Below, in pieces: positions 28,301 to 42,500 of a DNA stretch of 64,000 nt (its first letter is position 1; every line of letters starts with the position of its first letter). The stretch covers positions 11,266-75,265 of the forward strand of contig QNGE01001269.1 in NCBI GenBank assembly GCA_008508345.1, in the 5' to 3' direction. The position numbers and the translations under genes are program-made. This DNA is from Paragonimus westermani. Lineage: Eukaryota; Platyhelminthes; Trematoda; Plagiorchiida; Troglotrematidae. Under the pieces are notes generated by a model. It did no database searches. It was given only the letters and a program-made list of their open reading frames with translations, and was not told where the DNA came from.

Positions 28301-30545
28301 AGCACCCACTAACCAGTGAGAGGGAAATACACCACCTTAATGTAAACACAAACAATTAACGAACCGCGCGGGCCAGATGTCAAAACGACCCGCGCTATTG
28401 AAACGTAAAAATTATGATCGATCCCGTTCCAAGTTGTACTCTCCGGGGATGTAACGAAGCTTTACATCGCGACCAGTTCTGATATACAAATAGTATTCCC
28501 TTCATCATCCACATGATGATATGAGTTTCTTGGGTCTACGGTCGACAAACTTTGGTTGGAGAAAAGTGCACATAGTGAATTCACTGTACGAACTTCTATG
28601 CAACGGAAGAGATGTATGAAAAATACAGAAGGTGCGCCAGTACAATGCTTGGATACACAGAATAAGGATAGTAACTATCCGGATGCCTTTTTAAGGAGTT
28701 GGTAAGTAGAGCGTCTACTTGGAGTCAAGTTTTATATGGGGTCCATTTACTCCGCATCCAAATCATCTTGAAATTGATAACGGTAGTCCAAAGGTACTTC
28801 AAAATGAATAATCAACCATACTAAACACCATACTAAGCACTAAAGACTGTGATTCGTACCATTTCTATAATTTTAATGTCCTGTTTAACTCGTCATAAAT
28901 TCATATATAACCCGCACTTATTCACATGTAATTGTAAAGGCCTGATGAGAGTGGCCGAAAACAGCTGTTTGCAAGATTGACTTCTTATGAATTCTACGGG
29001 AATCTGGAAAGGACCACACTAAATACACCTACTAGGTCAAAACAATCCGACGTCAATGAAGCCATTCTCATACTTTTGTGTAACAACTGAAAACGGTGGC
29101 CAGTAAGTCCTTCGCATGCCATTCAGAGGATGTGCAGGTATACAAAACGGTATACAAAAGAACACCATTAACATCCCATAACAACAGACGATTTGTGCGA
29201 CACCTACAAAGCGGCTTAAAATAAAGTTTTCTTTACTTTCCTATATATGGTAGACCAATCAATCACCAACTTAGTTAAAACCCTACGGCAGAATTTTTCG
29301 TATGCCTACACATACACACAAAAACTCTCGGGCTTCAATCGCTTCAATGGACATCAAAACTCGCGCAATAATTCATCCTGACAGCACAACATAGTGACAG
29401 ATCAAAAGCGAGAGAGAGAGAGAACACTAATAGTAACTCGTGCGGAATGATCAACAATACTACGGATACTGGCAAGCCAGTTACAGCTACCTATCACGCC
29501 CCAAAAGTCCAGTTCGGTCGTGTGTGCAATACCCTTTTGGGGTAGATTTCTTCGAAACAAACTTCAGTGGTGCAACAAACCTGAGTACAATTTGCAGGCT
29601 CATCATCACTTTTCCAACTTAAGCTAGATGAGTGGGGGCTGGTTCACGGGTTCTGTTTTCTTGTGCAATGCTCTGTCCGTGGTAGTAGTATGGAATATGA
29701 AGGATACTAGGGACTGATTCTTTCGTCTAGACGGTTTTGGCGCCAATGTATACGGTGATGAAGCAGCTGATGCGTAGAGCTGAATAACCAATTTTAGACA
29801 TTCATTAATTTGTTGGATTTCATCCCAACCAATTAGTGAATTTAAAATACTCATTAACTTTGTATCATTGTTTATCGTTGAGCAACAGGTTGTTCCATTT
29901 ATGAAGCCGTTATTTTCGCGCCCGAAAGTTTCTTACGTTCGGTCTAAGGATGAAAAGTTTGCTTGACAATCGTTAGCTATGTGAACAAAGCGTCGATAAA
30001 ACTTTTGATACATTTCTATAAAAGCTCTAACGTTAGTACTGCTACAGCTGGCCAACGAGTGGATGGTGCTTCACGCAGCGCATAAATCACGAGTTTCATT
30101 TTTCGTACTGACCATCAGAGATTACTGGGGTAAGATCCTGAACCGGAAAAGTGCATTTGATTTAACTAAATCCTCTGAGATAGCAGACAAAGTTTATCTT
30201 ATCAAGACGATAGTGTTTAGGAAATAAGCGCCGTACCTTTACGTTAACCCACTGCATAAAAAACTTAAGGTTGATCGTCCATCAACTGAGGACTTGGCAC
30301 TGATTACTACGAATTATTCGTGTATTTTCGTGGTTACTCTTGACGTTTAAGTCACGGTCGCAAAACGCAATTTTTAGATTATATGGAGAAAAATGACATC
30401 TGAAAGGCTCACTAGTCAACTAAAGGAAACAAAGACACTGTTTCAAATTGCAACCACATCCCCTCATCAGTTTTTACAGCCATGACACTCCGCTGTGTCG
30501 TTCACATGGTTATTAAAGTGACTGTTGACAGAGTTAAACTGCAGC

Positions 30546-30578
<33 letters not shown>

Positions 30579-33500
30579 AATCATCATCATCATCATCATA
30601 GACAGCAATACATCAGTGGTTCACACTAATGCTTAACTGTCACACAACCATGAAGAAAAAGCAAACCCCGTAGAAGGAGAGAGAAGGAAAAAAGATAAGA
30701 CGGGAAGGGACCTAACTACTGAAAATGATTACGTCCATATTCAAACATTCAGCATCAAGGTGCCTACACCTTGCAAACAAACAACCGAGCTGCAAGTGAC
30801 CACAGTACAGATGAACCATTCAGTATAAAACTACAACAAAGAACGATACCCTGTTTTGAGAGTCGAAATTTGAACATCCGTTCTTTAATACTAACCCAAA
30901 GGGAGAGTGTGATGAACTGCATTACTGTGATATTGTTGCTGCCATTGCATTAATCTGTCGTGTGAAGTGCATTAACTTTTCTCTTTTCAGCTGTTAAATC
31001 GACTGTAAGACGAATAGAGCCTATCCTACAGGCCATATCTTCCCAATTTCCGCGTCGCTGAATCATCATGTTAAGTCAGACCTATTACAATGACCGTCTT
31101 GGTGACAAACATACAGTATTCTGGCGCTACATATGGCGCAGGCTGCCAAAGGTGATATATACCTTTGCTATACTCGCCGACACTCCCTCAACAATATTAC
31201 ACGCTGACGAGATGGCGCCATCCAATTACGTGAAACGGTCCAGCCTCAAGGGGATCGCTCACGATAAGAAACATAGGAACGGGAATACCTCAGCCCCAAA
31301 GTATCACTCTGCCTTTTGAATGTATTAGTTGCATTTCATGCAGAACATCCCAGTCATTCACCTTGTCCTGTGTGGTATTCACGCATGCGGCGGAGGAAGT
31401 ACACAAGACAATGTCATCCGCATACTCTATGTCGGTTAACTCAGCGCCAGGAGAAACTTCAAAACCGAGATCACTGGATTCCTTAAGCGCGCAACATCGT
31501 CCACAACAAACTTGATCAGGAAGAGGGAGATCCCCTAATTCAGGCGAACACGAAAAGAGGTGACGAACACCCAAGGTAGTTGTCCATAAACTCTCGCACA
31601 ATGAGAATACAATGATCTCAACAGATTAGCGTATTGCTCTAGAACTTCTCGGAGAGGCAGACAGTTACAAAAGAAGTTACCGGCGACCTAATCGAAGGCG
31701 GTATTTAAATTCGGAAGAATCGCGACCCTCGGATACCCATCAAGGTGTTGATGTTTCTGTCGCGAGGGAAAAATATAGTCAATGCACCCTTGACCGGATT
31801 GGAACTCCATCTGTTGTTCGTGTGGCCGGCTTTTCATGGTTTTAGTGAACCTATGCGACATCAGGCTAGCAACCTGGACGTGACAGAGATCAGAAAGGTG
31901 TACCTGTGGGATTCACGGAATGGCAAGTGTTCGAGTTGGCTGACAAAAATAAGTCTTTAACACTGATCAGCAAGATGTTCTGTCACCGTCTGACGATGAC
32001 GAACCTGAACAGTCTATATGTTGAACTGGTCAACAACAAATTTCAAGGGTGTTCCAATTATGTACACTTCGGGAAAGCCATAAGGTCGTAAAGGTCGACA
32101 ACCCTCAAGGCTGTAGATACATCAGATGGACCGTTCAGTGTTTTCGCGAATACTTCGTGAAACTCGTACGACTGTGCTTTGATCGTATTCAGAATTGAGT
32201 TATTGTGTCACCTAATCACCCCTGTGTAAGACCCTGTAACCAAATGTTTTAACAACTTCGTCCGGTAACCTTCCTTCCCGAAGATCATCATATTATTATA
32301 TTTATGGACCTTGGTAAAGTGAATCGACTGTTTTTTGACCAAATCAAGAGCAATGCGTTGCGCGTTCGTTAGACTGAAGGCTGATTATCGTCGTCACAAG
32401 ATGTTTGCAATTCAGTCTCGCTTCCCCCGTGGCTTATGCGGAGAACTTACTCACAGCAGGTTCATTCTCAAAAAGGATGCCCATTGGTGTAAGTCGCACT
32501 CATTTCTAGTCGTTAACCTATATATGCATACCTTTAGCAACGTATGCTGGCTGAAAAATAAACCCGAGATGGGGTCTTTCTAGCGTACCGTGTAGCTGCC
32601 GTATCGTTCTTTCCGAGCAGGTTCTCTGTACAGTAGTTCAGTTGGAATTTATTATATAAGGACTGTGGATATACGTGAAGGATTCCGTTTACATGGACAA
32701 CAAGAAGGAACGCGTTCAAGTAGTCAAACGCGGTGATTACGACGCCATTTACACAAGAACAAGCAGGTAGAGGAAACTGTGTTACTGGAAATAAGGTGCA
32801 CGGACGGTCCCTTCTAGGAGACGCATATCAACTACGAAATCTCAACATCGGCGGTTGCGCCACATACATCGTCCGACAATCGAGACATACGTTATGACTA
32901 AGTCAGAATGTTGCACAAGGGTGTGTTCTACCGTGTGGAATGACGCTAAGCCGAAGCTCTCACTATCCACATCCAATACACATGCATCAACCGCGGCGAC
33001 AGCAACTCCTCGACCGCTGTGTGGCACGAACTGATAAATAACACTGGATACAGACGATCATCTGCATCAGTCTCATTCTCACCTAAAAGTCATTATTTGG
33101 AACACAATGCACGGCAATACAATGAAGGTAAACCCAACGAGACCTTTGTTTAGTTGCTAACGAATTTGAGTACAACAATCCCCGCGACGATCACTCGCGG
33201 CAGTTAAGAAACAAAGCACTACAATTCATTCAATGCTGTATTATTCTCAGTTCATCGATAGAAAAGATGTCAAAAAAGCAAGCTTTTGACTGTATTCGTA
33301 TACCATTTCGTATACCATTTTGATCTAACTTCAAAAAAACAGTTGCCACTCTCTGTTACAGGGAAGGCAGAAAAATTGGGGGACGGAATAAAAAGTGATA
33401 ATTGTCGAACAATGTCACCATAGTGAGGATGGTAATTGCCGACACTTCACAGTCGTTTATGCCGAGAAAAAGGTTTAACTCGGGAGGACCCCCACATTGA

Positions 33501-36500
33501 ATCTTCAATTCAAAAGTCAAGCCCGCGACACAGGGTTTACTTCAGGGACTCCATGCACGGCCGACGAATCAAGCCTCACCTCGCATCGAGGGGCCTACCA
33601 AACCCGAAGGTGCGGCAAATAAGACATTGATATTAGGTTCTGGTTACTGCCATGTACACTAGATGTACTCGAGGCCAAATCGAGGTTTGAAACGATGCGG
33701 GGAGTCTTCTAATCGTGTTGGGTACTGCGAGGGCACTTACAATCAGCCGTTGGGCGATCGGAGTGCTCTTCCTTTGAAGTTATTAGTTTTCAACCCTCCA
33801 TTCCTCATTCGGAAGCAAGCCATGCAACCATGAAAACCGTACTGTTGTAGGCTTATAAGATCGTTCACCATTATCTAAGTCCTTTTATACAAACAAAAGC
33901 GTGACATACTGTCCTCAGTGCAGGTTGTTTTTCTTACTGCTCTCTCTCTCTCTACGTGAAAGGATTGTAATTGGTAGGGCAGAAGTTCTAGTCAGCGTAG
34001 CAATGAGGACTAATTCAGTGAGAAAGCCTGAAGGTCAAATTAGGATAGGTCGGATATCAAACCACACCAATCAAGCAACTGAGAAATATAGGCACACGAT
34101 GCAAAATGCACGCAAACACACAGACATGGTTCTTCATAGGAAGACTGATGTTATATACTTGGATACTTAAAGACAGCACGCTCAGTATCGCTTTTACCGT
34201 TCATCACAGTTAGCAATACATCAGTGGTTCTCATTGCTACACAACCATTAAGCAAAAAGCAGATCCTGGCCGGGAAAGGGGAAAGACGAAAGAGGAGAGA
34301 AGACTTCAATACTAAAAAAATACCTACTCTGCACCCGAAAATTCAACGTCAAGGTACCCACACCTTGCAAACAAATAACCGAGCTGTAAGTGAAACTAAG
34401 GCGTTATCAGTAAAACAGCTTCCTTGCGGGTTTCACTGCCCCGCGTCACTGAATCCATTCACTTCAAAGACAACTCGGCCAAACAACAACAGAATTTCCT
34501 TCACTGAGCTCGGTTAGCCTCAAACCCACCTAACGTCTTTAGCCAAAGACTGTGAGTCGCGAGAACCCTAGCCCGGGAGATGAACCCGACCTATAGCGGT
34601 CAGCCCCTCGGTGAACGGTTTCAATTTCATCTGTCCACGTCGCACCTTAAGCCAGTCGGTAGTGCTCAACGTGGCAGACGACTAGCTGGCACCATCAGTA
34701 TGTTGCCCAACCATCTAAGTCTGTGTAAACGTAAGGAGTGGACAAAAGAACTCGTTTGACAGTCAGTGCCAAACACCCGCTTCCTAACCGCTCCGCTTAC
34801 TCGTTGGTGCCACCCGATACGAACGATCGAACGCAGACATCGGTGGTCAAATACCTCAAGATGGCTCAGGTTCTCTACCCTCAGCGGCTATGTTTCGCTG
34901 CTGTCGTGCATACGCGACCCTTAAGCTTCAGAGAGATGAATCGCTGTTGCCAGAGACACTCCAACTTATGGAACATCGCCATAGCCTTAGAGATATGCGC
35001 TTTCATGTCATTTTCTACTATTCGACTGCCGCTGATGCAGCTTCTCAGGTACATAAAGCGGTCAACAACCTCCATGGATTCATTATCTAACATCAAGTCT
35101 ATGCAATCGCGGCAATCTTGCAGGAGCACTTTGCGTTTTGAGGCTGCAATGCGTACTTCGAAGCAATTAGCAGGATGCGAAATAGCGTCTAGCATTGTTT
35201 GTGCTGTCTGAAAGTTGTCAAACATCAGCCTAACGGCACATAACAACGCATGGTCGGAATTCACACAGGTGCTCCAGATTGAACTGCAAATGTAGACACA
35301 TCTACGCCACCAATAGCTGATGGCCATGTGGTCAATCTGTGTCCATAATTGACTCGGCGATGAAGGTCGCCAGTGGACACACGCCTATTGTGTCCAAAAC
35401 TAGTAATTGTCAGAAATAAACCATTACCAGCACACAGCCGCGACAAACCTATCCGTTAGATGAGTGCCGGCTACCTAGTCACACTCATCAGCGCTTAGTC
35501 TGACTACTTGAGCGTTCAATTCTCCAGCCATTACTATAGTGCCCGTGTGCTGCGCAGTGTGTAGAAGGATAGTGAGCTGGTAAAAAAAATTATCCTTGAC
35601 TACATCTGGATTACAGTCTGTGGGGGCATATGTTGCATCAACAGAGACTGTGACGGGTACCTACTGACGCCCTAACCGTACCTTCGAGCTTCACTGGGCG
35701 GTGACTGTTGACGAGTATCCAGACAAGCAGCGTCTTTTCTGTGAATGCGCTTGAGGCAATTCCAACACCAGCCTAGCCAGCGGCTTGATCTGCAGGATCT
35801 CCAGACAAGCGCACGTGGTACGCGTGCGGTGAAGCGGCTGGTAGAGATGAAAGATGCAGCACTGAGCTGGAATCTTGAAGCCATGTTTCACCAAAACAAC
35901 AGGTACCGATGGTGAGGCAAACTTAAATAGTATTCGGGGGCCCTTCAGTCAAAGAAACCTTAGTGTTTCAAACATTACTATTCGGGCTATGGCTTTCGTC
36001 GCGAGCGGCAAATGAGGTGAGTCTCTGATGTACGTGTGTGTGTGAAAACTGGATTGAGAGTCGCTAAGTGGAAAGCTGGTTAACAAAAGAAGGGAAACGA
36101 GGCAAACTGGTTTTGGTGCGGTAAAATGTGACACAGGGGCAAAGCCGGTCGACGACAATTCAACCATACAGTTGTGATAGAGAGACATGAAAAAAATTGA
36201 TATACCTTTAGGTTCGTGGATTCTGGGTGCAGAATGCTCCTCAGTTTCTCGAGCCAACGGAGGTGGTTGGCTCGAGGGGGCCCACCCGGAGACTTTGGTT
36301 AAAAAGAAAAACTTAACCCACAAAGCAGCAAGACGAAATCCGGAGTTCGCAGTCTACTTGAGGCCAGTGACCAGTAGTGGTTCGGTTCACACCCCCTTCG
36401 GATGGATTTCATCCATCCAGGACGCCCAATGTACCCTGCAGGAGGTTGCGATGGAAGCAGCGCAGAACCAACGAAGGCGGGCCCGATGTAGGTTTGTCTG

Positions 36501-39500
36501 GCCAGAGTCCAAGAACGACAGGGCTGTTGTCGGGGCCGGTGACCAAATTGGTTCGTACGCTCTTCAAATAGGGCCCAGCTGTTCAAGGTTCACGCATTCC
36601 TTGCGTACCCGCTGATGTCAGTGATCGCCGAAGTGATTCGCACGTCCTCCTCACGAGTTGCTCACGAATGAAGGAGACTGGGAACGTTTGTTCGCTATAT
36701 GGACGACATGCTGTTTGGGAGCCCGAATGCTCCCGTTGGAGCATCTGAAACCCGTGTGTTGCGGTGTAATGGTTGGCAACACCGGTGTAATACACACCAC
36801 TTCGCAGCACCGTCAAAGGGCTTGTGTGGCAGTTCACAGGAGACCCGGCTGCCAACCGTGAATCTGCCACACCCTGGTAGTTCTCTTGCTCGTTGTACGC
36901 GTCTACTTATCAGCCGGCAGAACCCCGGTTATTTTATAGTTGGCCCTATGTGGAAGGCCGTTGCCCAATCCGAAACCTGGGGACGCGCCCGGTGGCGCTG
37001 GGCTAGTCCACCCCTTGACCCGAGCATCGGACGTTGTCGGTAAAACACAAGTACCAAAACAGCATAGAAACCACGCTTAACAGTTTTCACTCCGAAGAAC
37101 ATAACAGCTGTTGGACTCAAATCTAACAGACAATTCATGGAGCAAGTACCGTAGCATGTGGCACGAGGAGCCGTCGGTTAAAAAAACATTGAATCTCACG
37201 GGAATTCTTGAAGTTGTCAGACGCCAAACGGAACATTCCACCTAGCAATTCATATCGCAAATCTAGGAGGGATACGTGTAGGGAATTGAAGCGTAGCCTG
37301 ATCGCCGATCGTGAGACTTGATTAGTGAAGAAAGTTCAGGAAATGGAAATCACTTTTGTTTTCAGGGAACACCTGCAGACTCTTCCAGCTTATCCGTGCT
37401 AATGGCCAAAAGCGGCCGTCTGTCAGTGAAACATCAGCGAGAAAGATAGCACGCTCATCATGGTCAATGGATTTAGGAACTTTCACGAAAATTGAGGTCT
37501 GCTTTCCCCCTACAACTAATATCGTTGAGCTCCAGGTAGATAAAGCCGTCCAAGGAATGTCATCTCGTCCAACATTGTGCCCGTTATCTAGGTAACGTAA
37601 GAAATGATTGTTAACCGTTCCGTTTAGTGTTCGGAAGCATTACGCACTGCTGTGAGCTAGACAACCTGACTGCAAGTACTGACAAACAAGTAATTTAGTT
37701 TCTTAATTTAATTTGCAACTGCCTACTTGGTGTTTGCGGCAAGCCATTTAACAGAGAAGACACCTATCGTGAGTGAGTTTGGAGGATACTCCAAAACTAG
37801 CTAGTCATTAACGAAAAGATGCCACCCGTGACTGATGGCGATTATCCATTCGCAGAGAGCAGTGGCATTTGATGTATAAACAACTATTGTGAAGAAATAC
37901 TGAACATAGGAGTGTCGGTGGGATGCGTATAATTGCAGCACATGATCACTGCGGTCGGTAGAACAAATTACGACCCAGCCGTTTCTTTTAAACAGTAAGA
38001 CGACCAAGTTGTGGATTTATACAAGAAAACACTGTAATCAAGCTGCTAAATCTCAGTAGGTCGACCAGAACAACTTCCTGTCAGGGAGTACGCGAGCCTG
38101 AAAATCTAGAGCCGTTCTCTGGTTTAGATCTGCAGACTTACCTAAACGTCGACAGCGTGCAAACAGTTGACTGGGATCCAGTGGAGCAGTTTGTTTTGCT
38201 TTACAGCTAATTTCAGTATGACCACGAGATGCGGTTTCGTCATCAGAGACGTTAATACTGCTTATCTACGGTACTACCCAACAGCGAGTTCAACTGCACA
38301 GTGGAGCAAAGATCTTGATAAGCTGTTTAGCCGACACAGCAGACGTTTTGTATTACATTTGAAAATGTTCGTCGGGGCAGCCTATTGATTTATAGGAGAG
38401 AGCAAACTTTACCAGTAACCTAGGCTCAATATAAGTAAATACAGGAAGCTGAGGGAAAGGATGAAAACCTGCTGTTTGTTAGGATAACCCCAAATTCGAA
38501 TACACCTCTGCCGTCTATATTGCAGTGAGGGAATGCCTGGAGACTTCAACCGACCATCTAGTAAAACAGCACGATCTACAAAGGAACGTAACTCGAGGAT
38601 ATCCCATGCATAGCCAACGAATGACGAGGAGTGGCATGTCTAAACCTAGAACACGTTGATGGAAGCATCAGCGTTTGGTTCAAGTTAATGACGCGCGCAG
38701 TGAGTAGGTTCAAAGCTGCATTGAGTTTCAGAATACCATTGGAAGGTGATCAACAGTGTTGATCCATACGCCGATAAACACTATCAACCGTTGGAAAATC
38801 AGCGATCTTTCGAAAGTACTTAGTCTGCCCAGTAGTTGGGAGAATGTAAATGATACAGCTACAAAAGCAATTCTACTGTAAACCCATAGGATAGTACCAC
38901 ACTACCTAAACGGTCATACACAGCCAATAATAGGGTGAACAGCCTCGCGATCACATTTGCCTTCCGTATGATTATTTCCGAGCGACCAATCTGACATGGC
39001 TGAAGTTGAATGACTGGTACCACAGTCGACAAAACCTCCAGGTTCAGTGCTGCGCAAGTCCTGCTTTAACGCCCAGGATATTACTTACACATCATCAAGC
39101 GCTGCCTTCATACCACCATAATAAAACCGAGCACAGAGAGTGAGGCTTTTAGGTTAAGTTTTCCCAACAACCACGACTGCATTATAATGCTCGTTGTACG
39201 TGGTCATCTGTATTTTTTCCATGATTCGCAGGTGCCCTACGTTCTTTGCATGTGTAAATTGCTCCAGTCACCACCAGCCTACTTTTTGGTGGAGTTAACT
39301 CTGCCAATTAACAACAGTGTAACATGCACGCACAACATATCACCCTTGTTCGAAGATTAGTGGAAAGCTTCCATTGCCAATCGATGGCGCCCTCGTCAAC
39401 CCAAAGGCAGGCTGAAAAATAGAGCGATTACTTACCCTAATTTTACTTGACATTCGTTGTGCCGTTGGCCGCATTGCGGCGGAACTGGTATACGGAACTA

Positions 39501-42500
39501 CTCCCTGCCTTCCTGGCGAACTATTATGTCCTTTAGCTACAGCAACCCTGCCCACCGACTATTTCAAATGACTTCGGCAGTACATGGTTGACGTTCGTTT
39601 GACACTGACGCGAATATCACTGTCTGGAGCAAAAATCATCAGGGCTGAATACCTGCTCACGTCTTCTGAAGTAATGTACCATGGAAGCCCCTTCAACTGG
39701 CTTATAGTGACCTCTACAACAAACATTCTGTGACTGGAAAGCATACCAAGCATGACTCTGCTCCCATAGATCGTTCCAAACCTGCGTGTGCTGACTAAGG
39801 CCATAGCATCCCTAACGAATACACCGGGACTGAGAGCTCGAAAGGAAACACCCTTGGTGTTACTGCTGCACTTTCCATCAAGACATATTAGCGGGAGGGT
39901 ACACTCACCAAAAAAAACCAGTGAATATCAACTATTGAGCGTTTTCTCCTGTTATCACTCACACTCTTTAGCCGGACAGTCTTGTGGTGTTTCTTGCCGT
40001 GTTAGATGGTTTCGCAGTTTTCACAATTCATACGTAAAGTATCGTGTTGGTAAAATGNCCGTGTTAGATGGTTTCGCAGTTTTCACAATTCATACGTAAA
40101 GTATCGTGTTGGTAAAATGTTTGTTGCGCGCTCTTTAAAAGTACAACTCACCACAGCCACAGTATCTTGCCTGTTTGAGAGAACCGTACCGATCAATAAC
40201 GGTGTAAAAAGTACGTTTATTCTGGTACCCCACCGCGAAGCTAACCTCCCCTCGAACGGCACACCCCTCTCCTCATCCCCTCCGTGGCCGTCAGATACCT
40301 CGTAGACTCTTCCCTGTTAACATAATGGATGCAACGATTAGCAGGTTGCATTAATTGACAATACACCGACATCGTTCGATCGTCTGTTTGACAGACTTAG
40401 TCACATGTAAGATTTGTCCAGTTAGGATATTCCAGATTACTGCTGTAGCCATGCTGTCTGCTGGGACCCCCCCTGCGTCAAAAATGGTCCAAACATGTCT
40501 CATTCCGATGGCTCTCTCCCCGGCTACATCGGGGCCATTTCGTCCTATACTCTCTTCTCATCTACAACTTTATCCAAATTTTCGAGGGTGAAAAACCGCA
40601 AATCACCCTCCAAAAGCTCTGAAAGCAAGAGCGGTCCGAAAGTCATCGACCTTGTGCCAAGAGAAGCGGACGAAGCGTCCAACAGGGACGCTCACTTATG
40701 CCCAGGCTGTGATGAAACGGCCACCACCCCCCCAAGAGGGCTCACAGAACTACGCCGCCAGTTGCACAAACCCCCTCACTACTGAGGCTACTTTCCCAAG
40801 CTTTCCCTCGTGCACTTCTGTCTCTTTTTGCACCCAGCCAAACGAAGAAGTAGCCTTAAAGTGCGTGTACACCAACTGTCTGAGCCTTCTGAACAAACTA
40901 CCAGAAATCAGACAGCTGGTCCACGACACTAGCCCTCACATTCTTGCATTAACAGAGACCTGGCTTTCCGCGGATATCAGTGATAATGAACTGCATGTCC
41001 CTGGTTACTCTTTATACCGGACGGACTCCTCCCGTGGACGCATGGGAGGCTGCGCCGTTTTCCTAAGCCAGAAGCTCCCAGTGCCAGCTGTCGTAGGGGA
41101 ATTTACCTTCCCAGAGAAATGCGACACGCTCTGGATTAAACTCCAACTTCGCAAACGTGACACGCTTCTTACCGGTGTTGTGTACCGCTCGCCGTCATGC
41201 AGTGCATCCGACGACGAAGCCATCCTTGCTACCTTAGACAGACTCACGTCTGCCCAGCGTTTCTCCCATCTTCTTATTATGGGTGACTTCAACGCACCCA
41301 AACTCAACTCTATGGCGGCTTCTCATGAGGACTGTGGCTGCGGGTTCTCGAAGTCCTTGGCAATGTTGATCCATGAGAAAGCCTGGACACAGCATGTCGA
41401 TCTACCTACAAGGCACCGTCCAGGACAGACACCCTCCTTGCTCGATCTGGTCATTACGAACGAGGCTCACCTGGTAGATAGGGTGGTCATCAAACCGCCG
41501 CTAGGGCATAGTGACCATATGCTACTAAACTTTGACTTTATCTGTTACTGGCTCCAAAACGCTGTAACAAAGACTTCATTCCGAAACTTCCAAAACGCAG
41601 ACTTTAACGCACTAAGGACGTTCTTAAGCACACTCAGCCTCACATCCGACTCAGTGAACTTGAACTACCTTTCCTTTAAAGCTGCCATTCACGAAGCCGA
41701 TGAGGCATTTGTTCCTCGAAAACTATTGAAGTTCTCCTCTCGTGCACCGCTTCCGCGGAACATACGCCGCCTTCTTGAATTACGTTCTCGTCTATTCTCT
41801 AAACAGAAGCTAACGGATAGGCCAGAGGATCTAGAGGCCTTTCGCTCTGTACGAAACAGGTGCAAGCGGGAAATCCGGCAACACACCCAACACGTACAGT
41901 CGAAAATCCTACAAATAGCTCACGAGAATAAGAATTTTCTTTTCAAGTATATACGACGCCAGAGAAAAACTAAGCCCTCAGCGCTTTCTCTGCGGCTTCC
42001 CGACGGGGAAACCTCCTCCAACCCCCAAGTGGTTGCCGAGATGTTCAGGGAATACTACTCATCAGTCTACAATGTGGATCTGCCAAACTGGCATCCAATT
42101 CTCCCGCAGAGGCACTTCCAACAACCCATCCTGACAGCTGACTTTTCTGTGTCTGACGTTCAGGACCTCTTGCTTAAGATCAATCCTTATAGTGCCATGG
42201 GACCAGACAAGATCCATCCCCGGATCCTCAAAGAAGCGGCCGTCAGTTTGGCGATGCCTCTCTTCGATCTGTTTAAACAGACACTTCGGACAGGCACTCT
42301 TCCGGAGGCATGGAAAGAGGCCAATGTCTCACCTATATTTAAAACAGGCGATCGTCATTCTCCTGCTAGTTATCGACCGATCAGCCTTACCAGCATCCCA
42401 TGCAAGATAATGGAGCGACTGTTAAAACGCACTATCTTTAAGCATTTCTTCTCAAATAACCTCTTCTCTTCGACCCAGCATGGCTTTCTTCCTGAGCGGT

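Noticed and set aside
30546..30600. CRISPR-like or coding repeat
   Set aside because: A plain CAT microsatellite in a eukaryotic intron; no spacers.
34738..35211. 157-codon plus-strand open frame
   Set aside because: It is the antisense shadow of the minus-strand RTE endonuclease/RT fusion.
36187..36615. 142-codon plus-strand frame and overlapping minus-strand frames at 36 kb
   Set aside because: Several frames are open on both strands because the tract is GC-rich; no family similarity seen.
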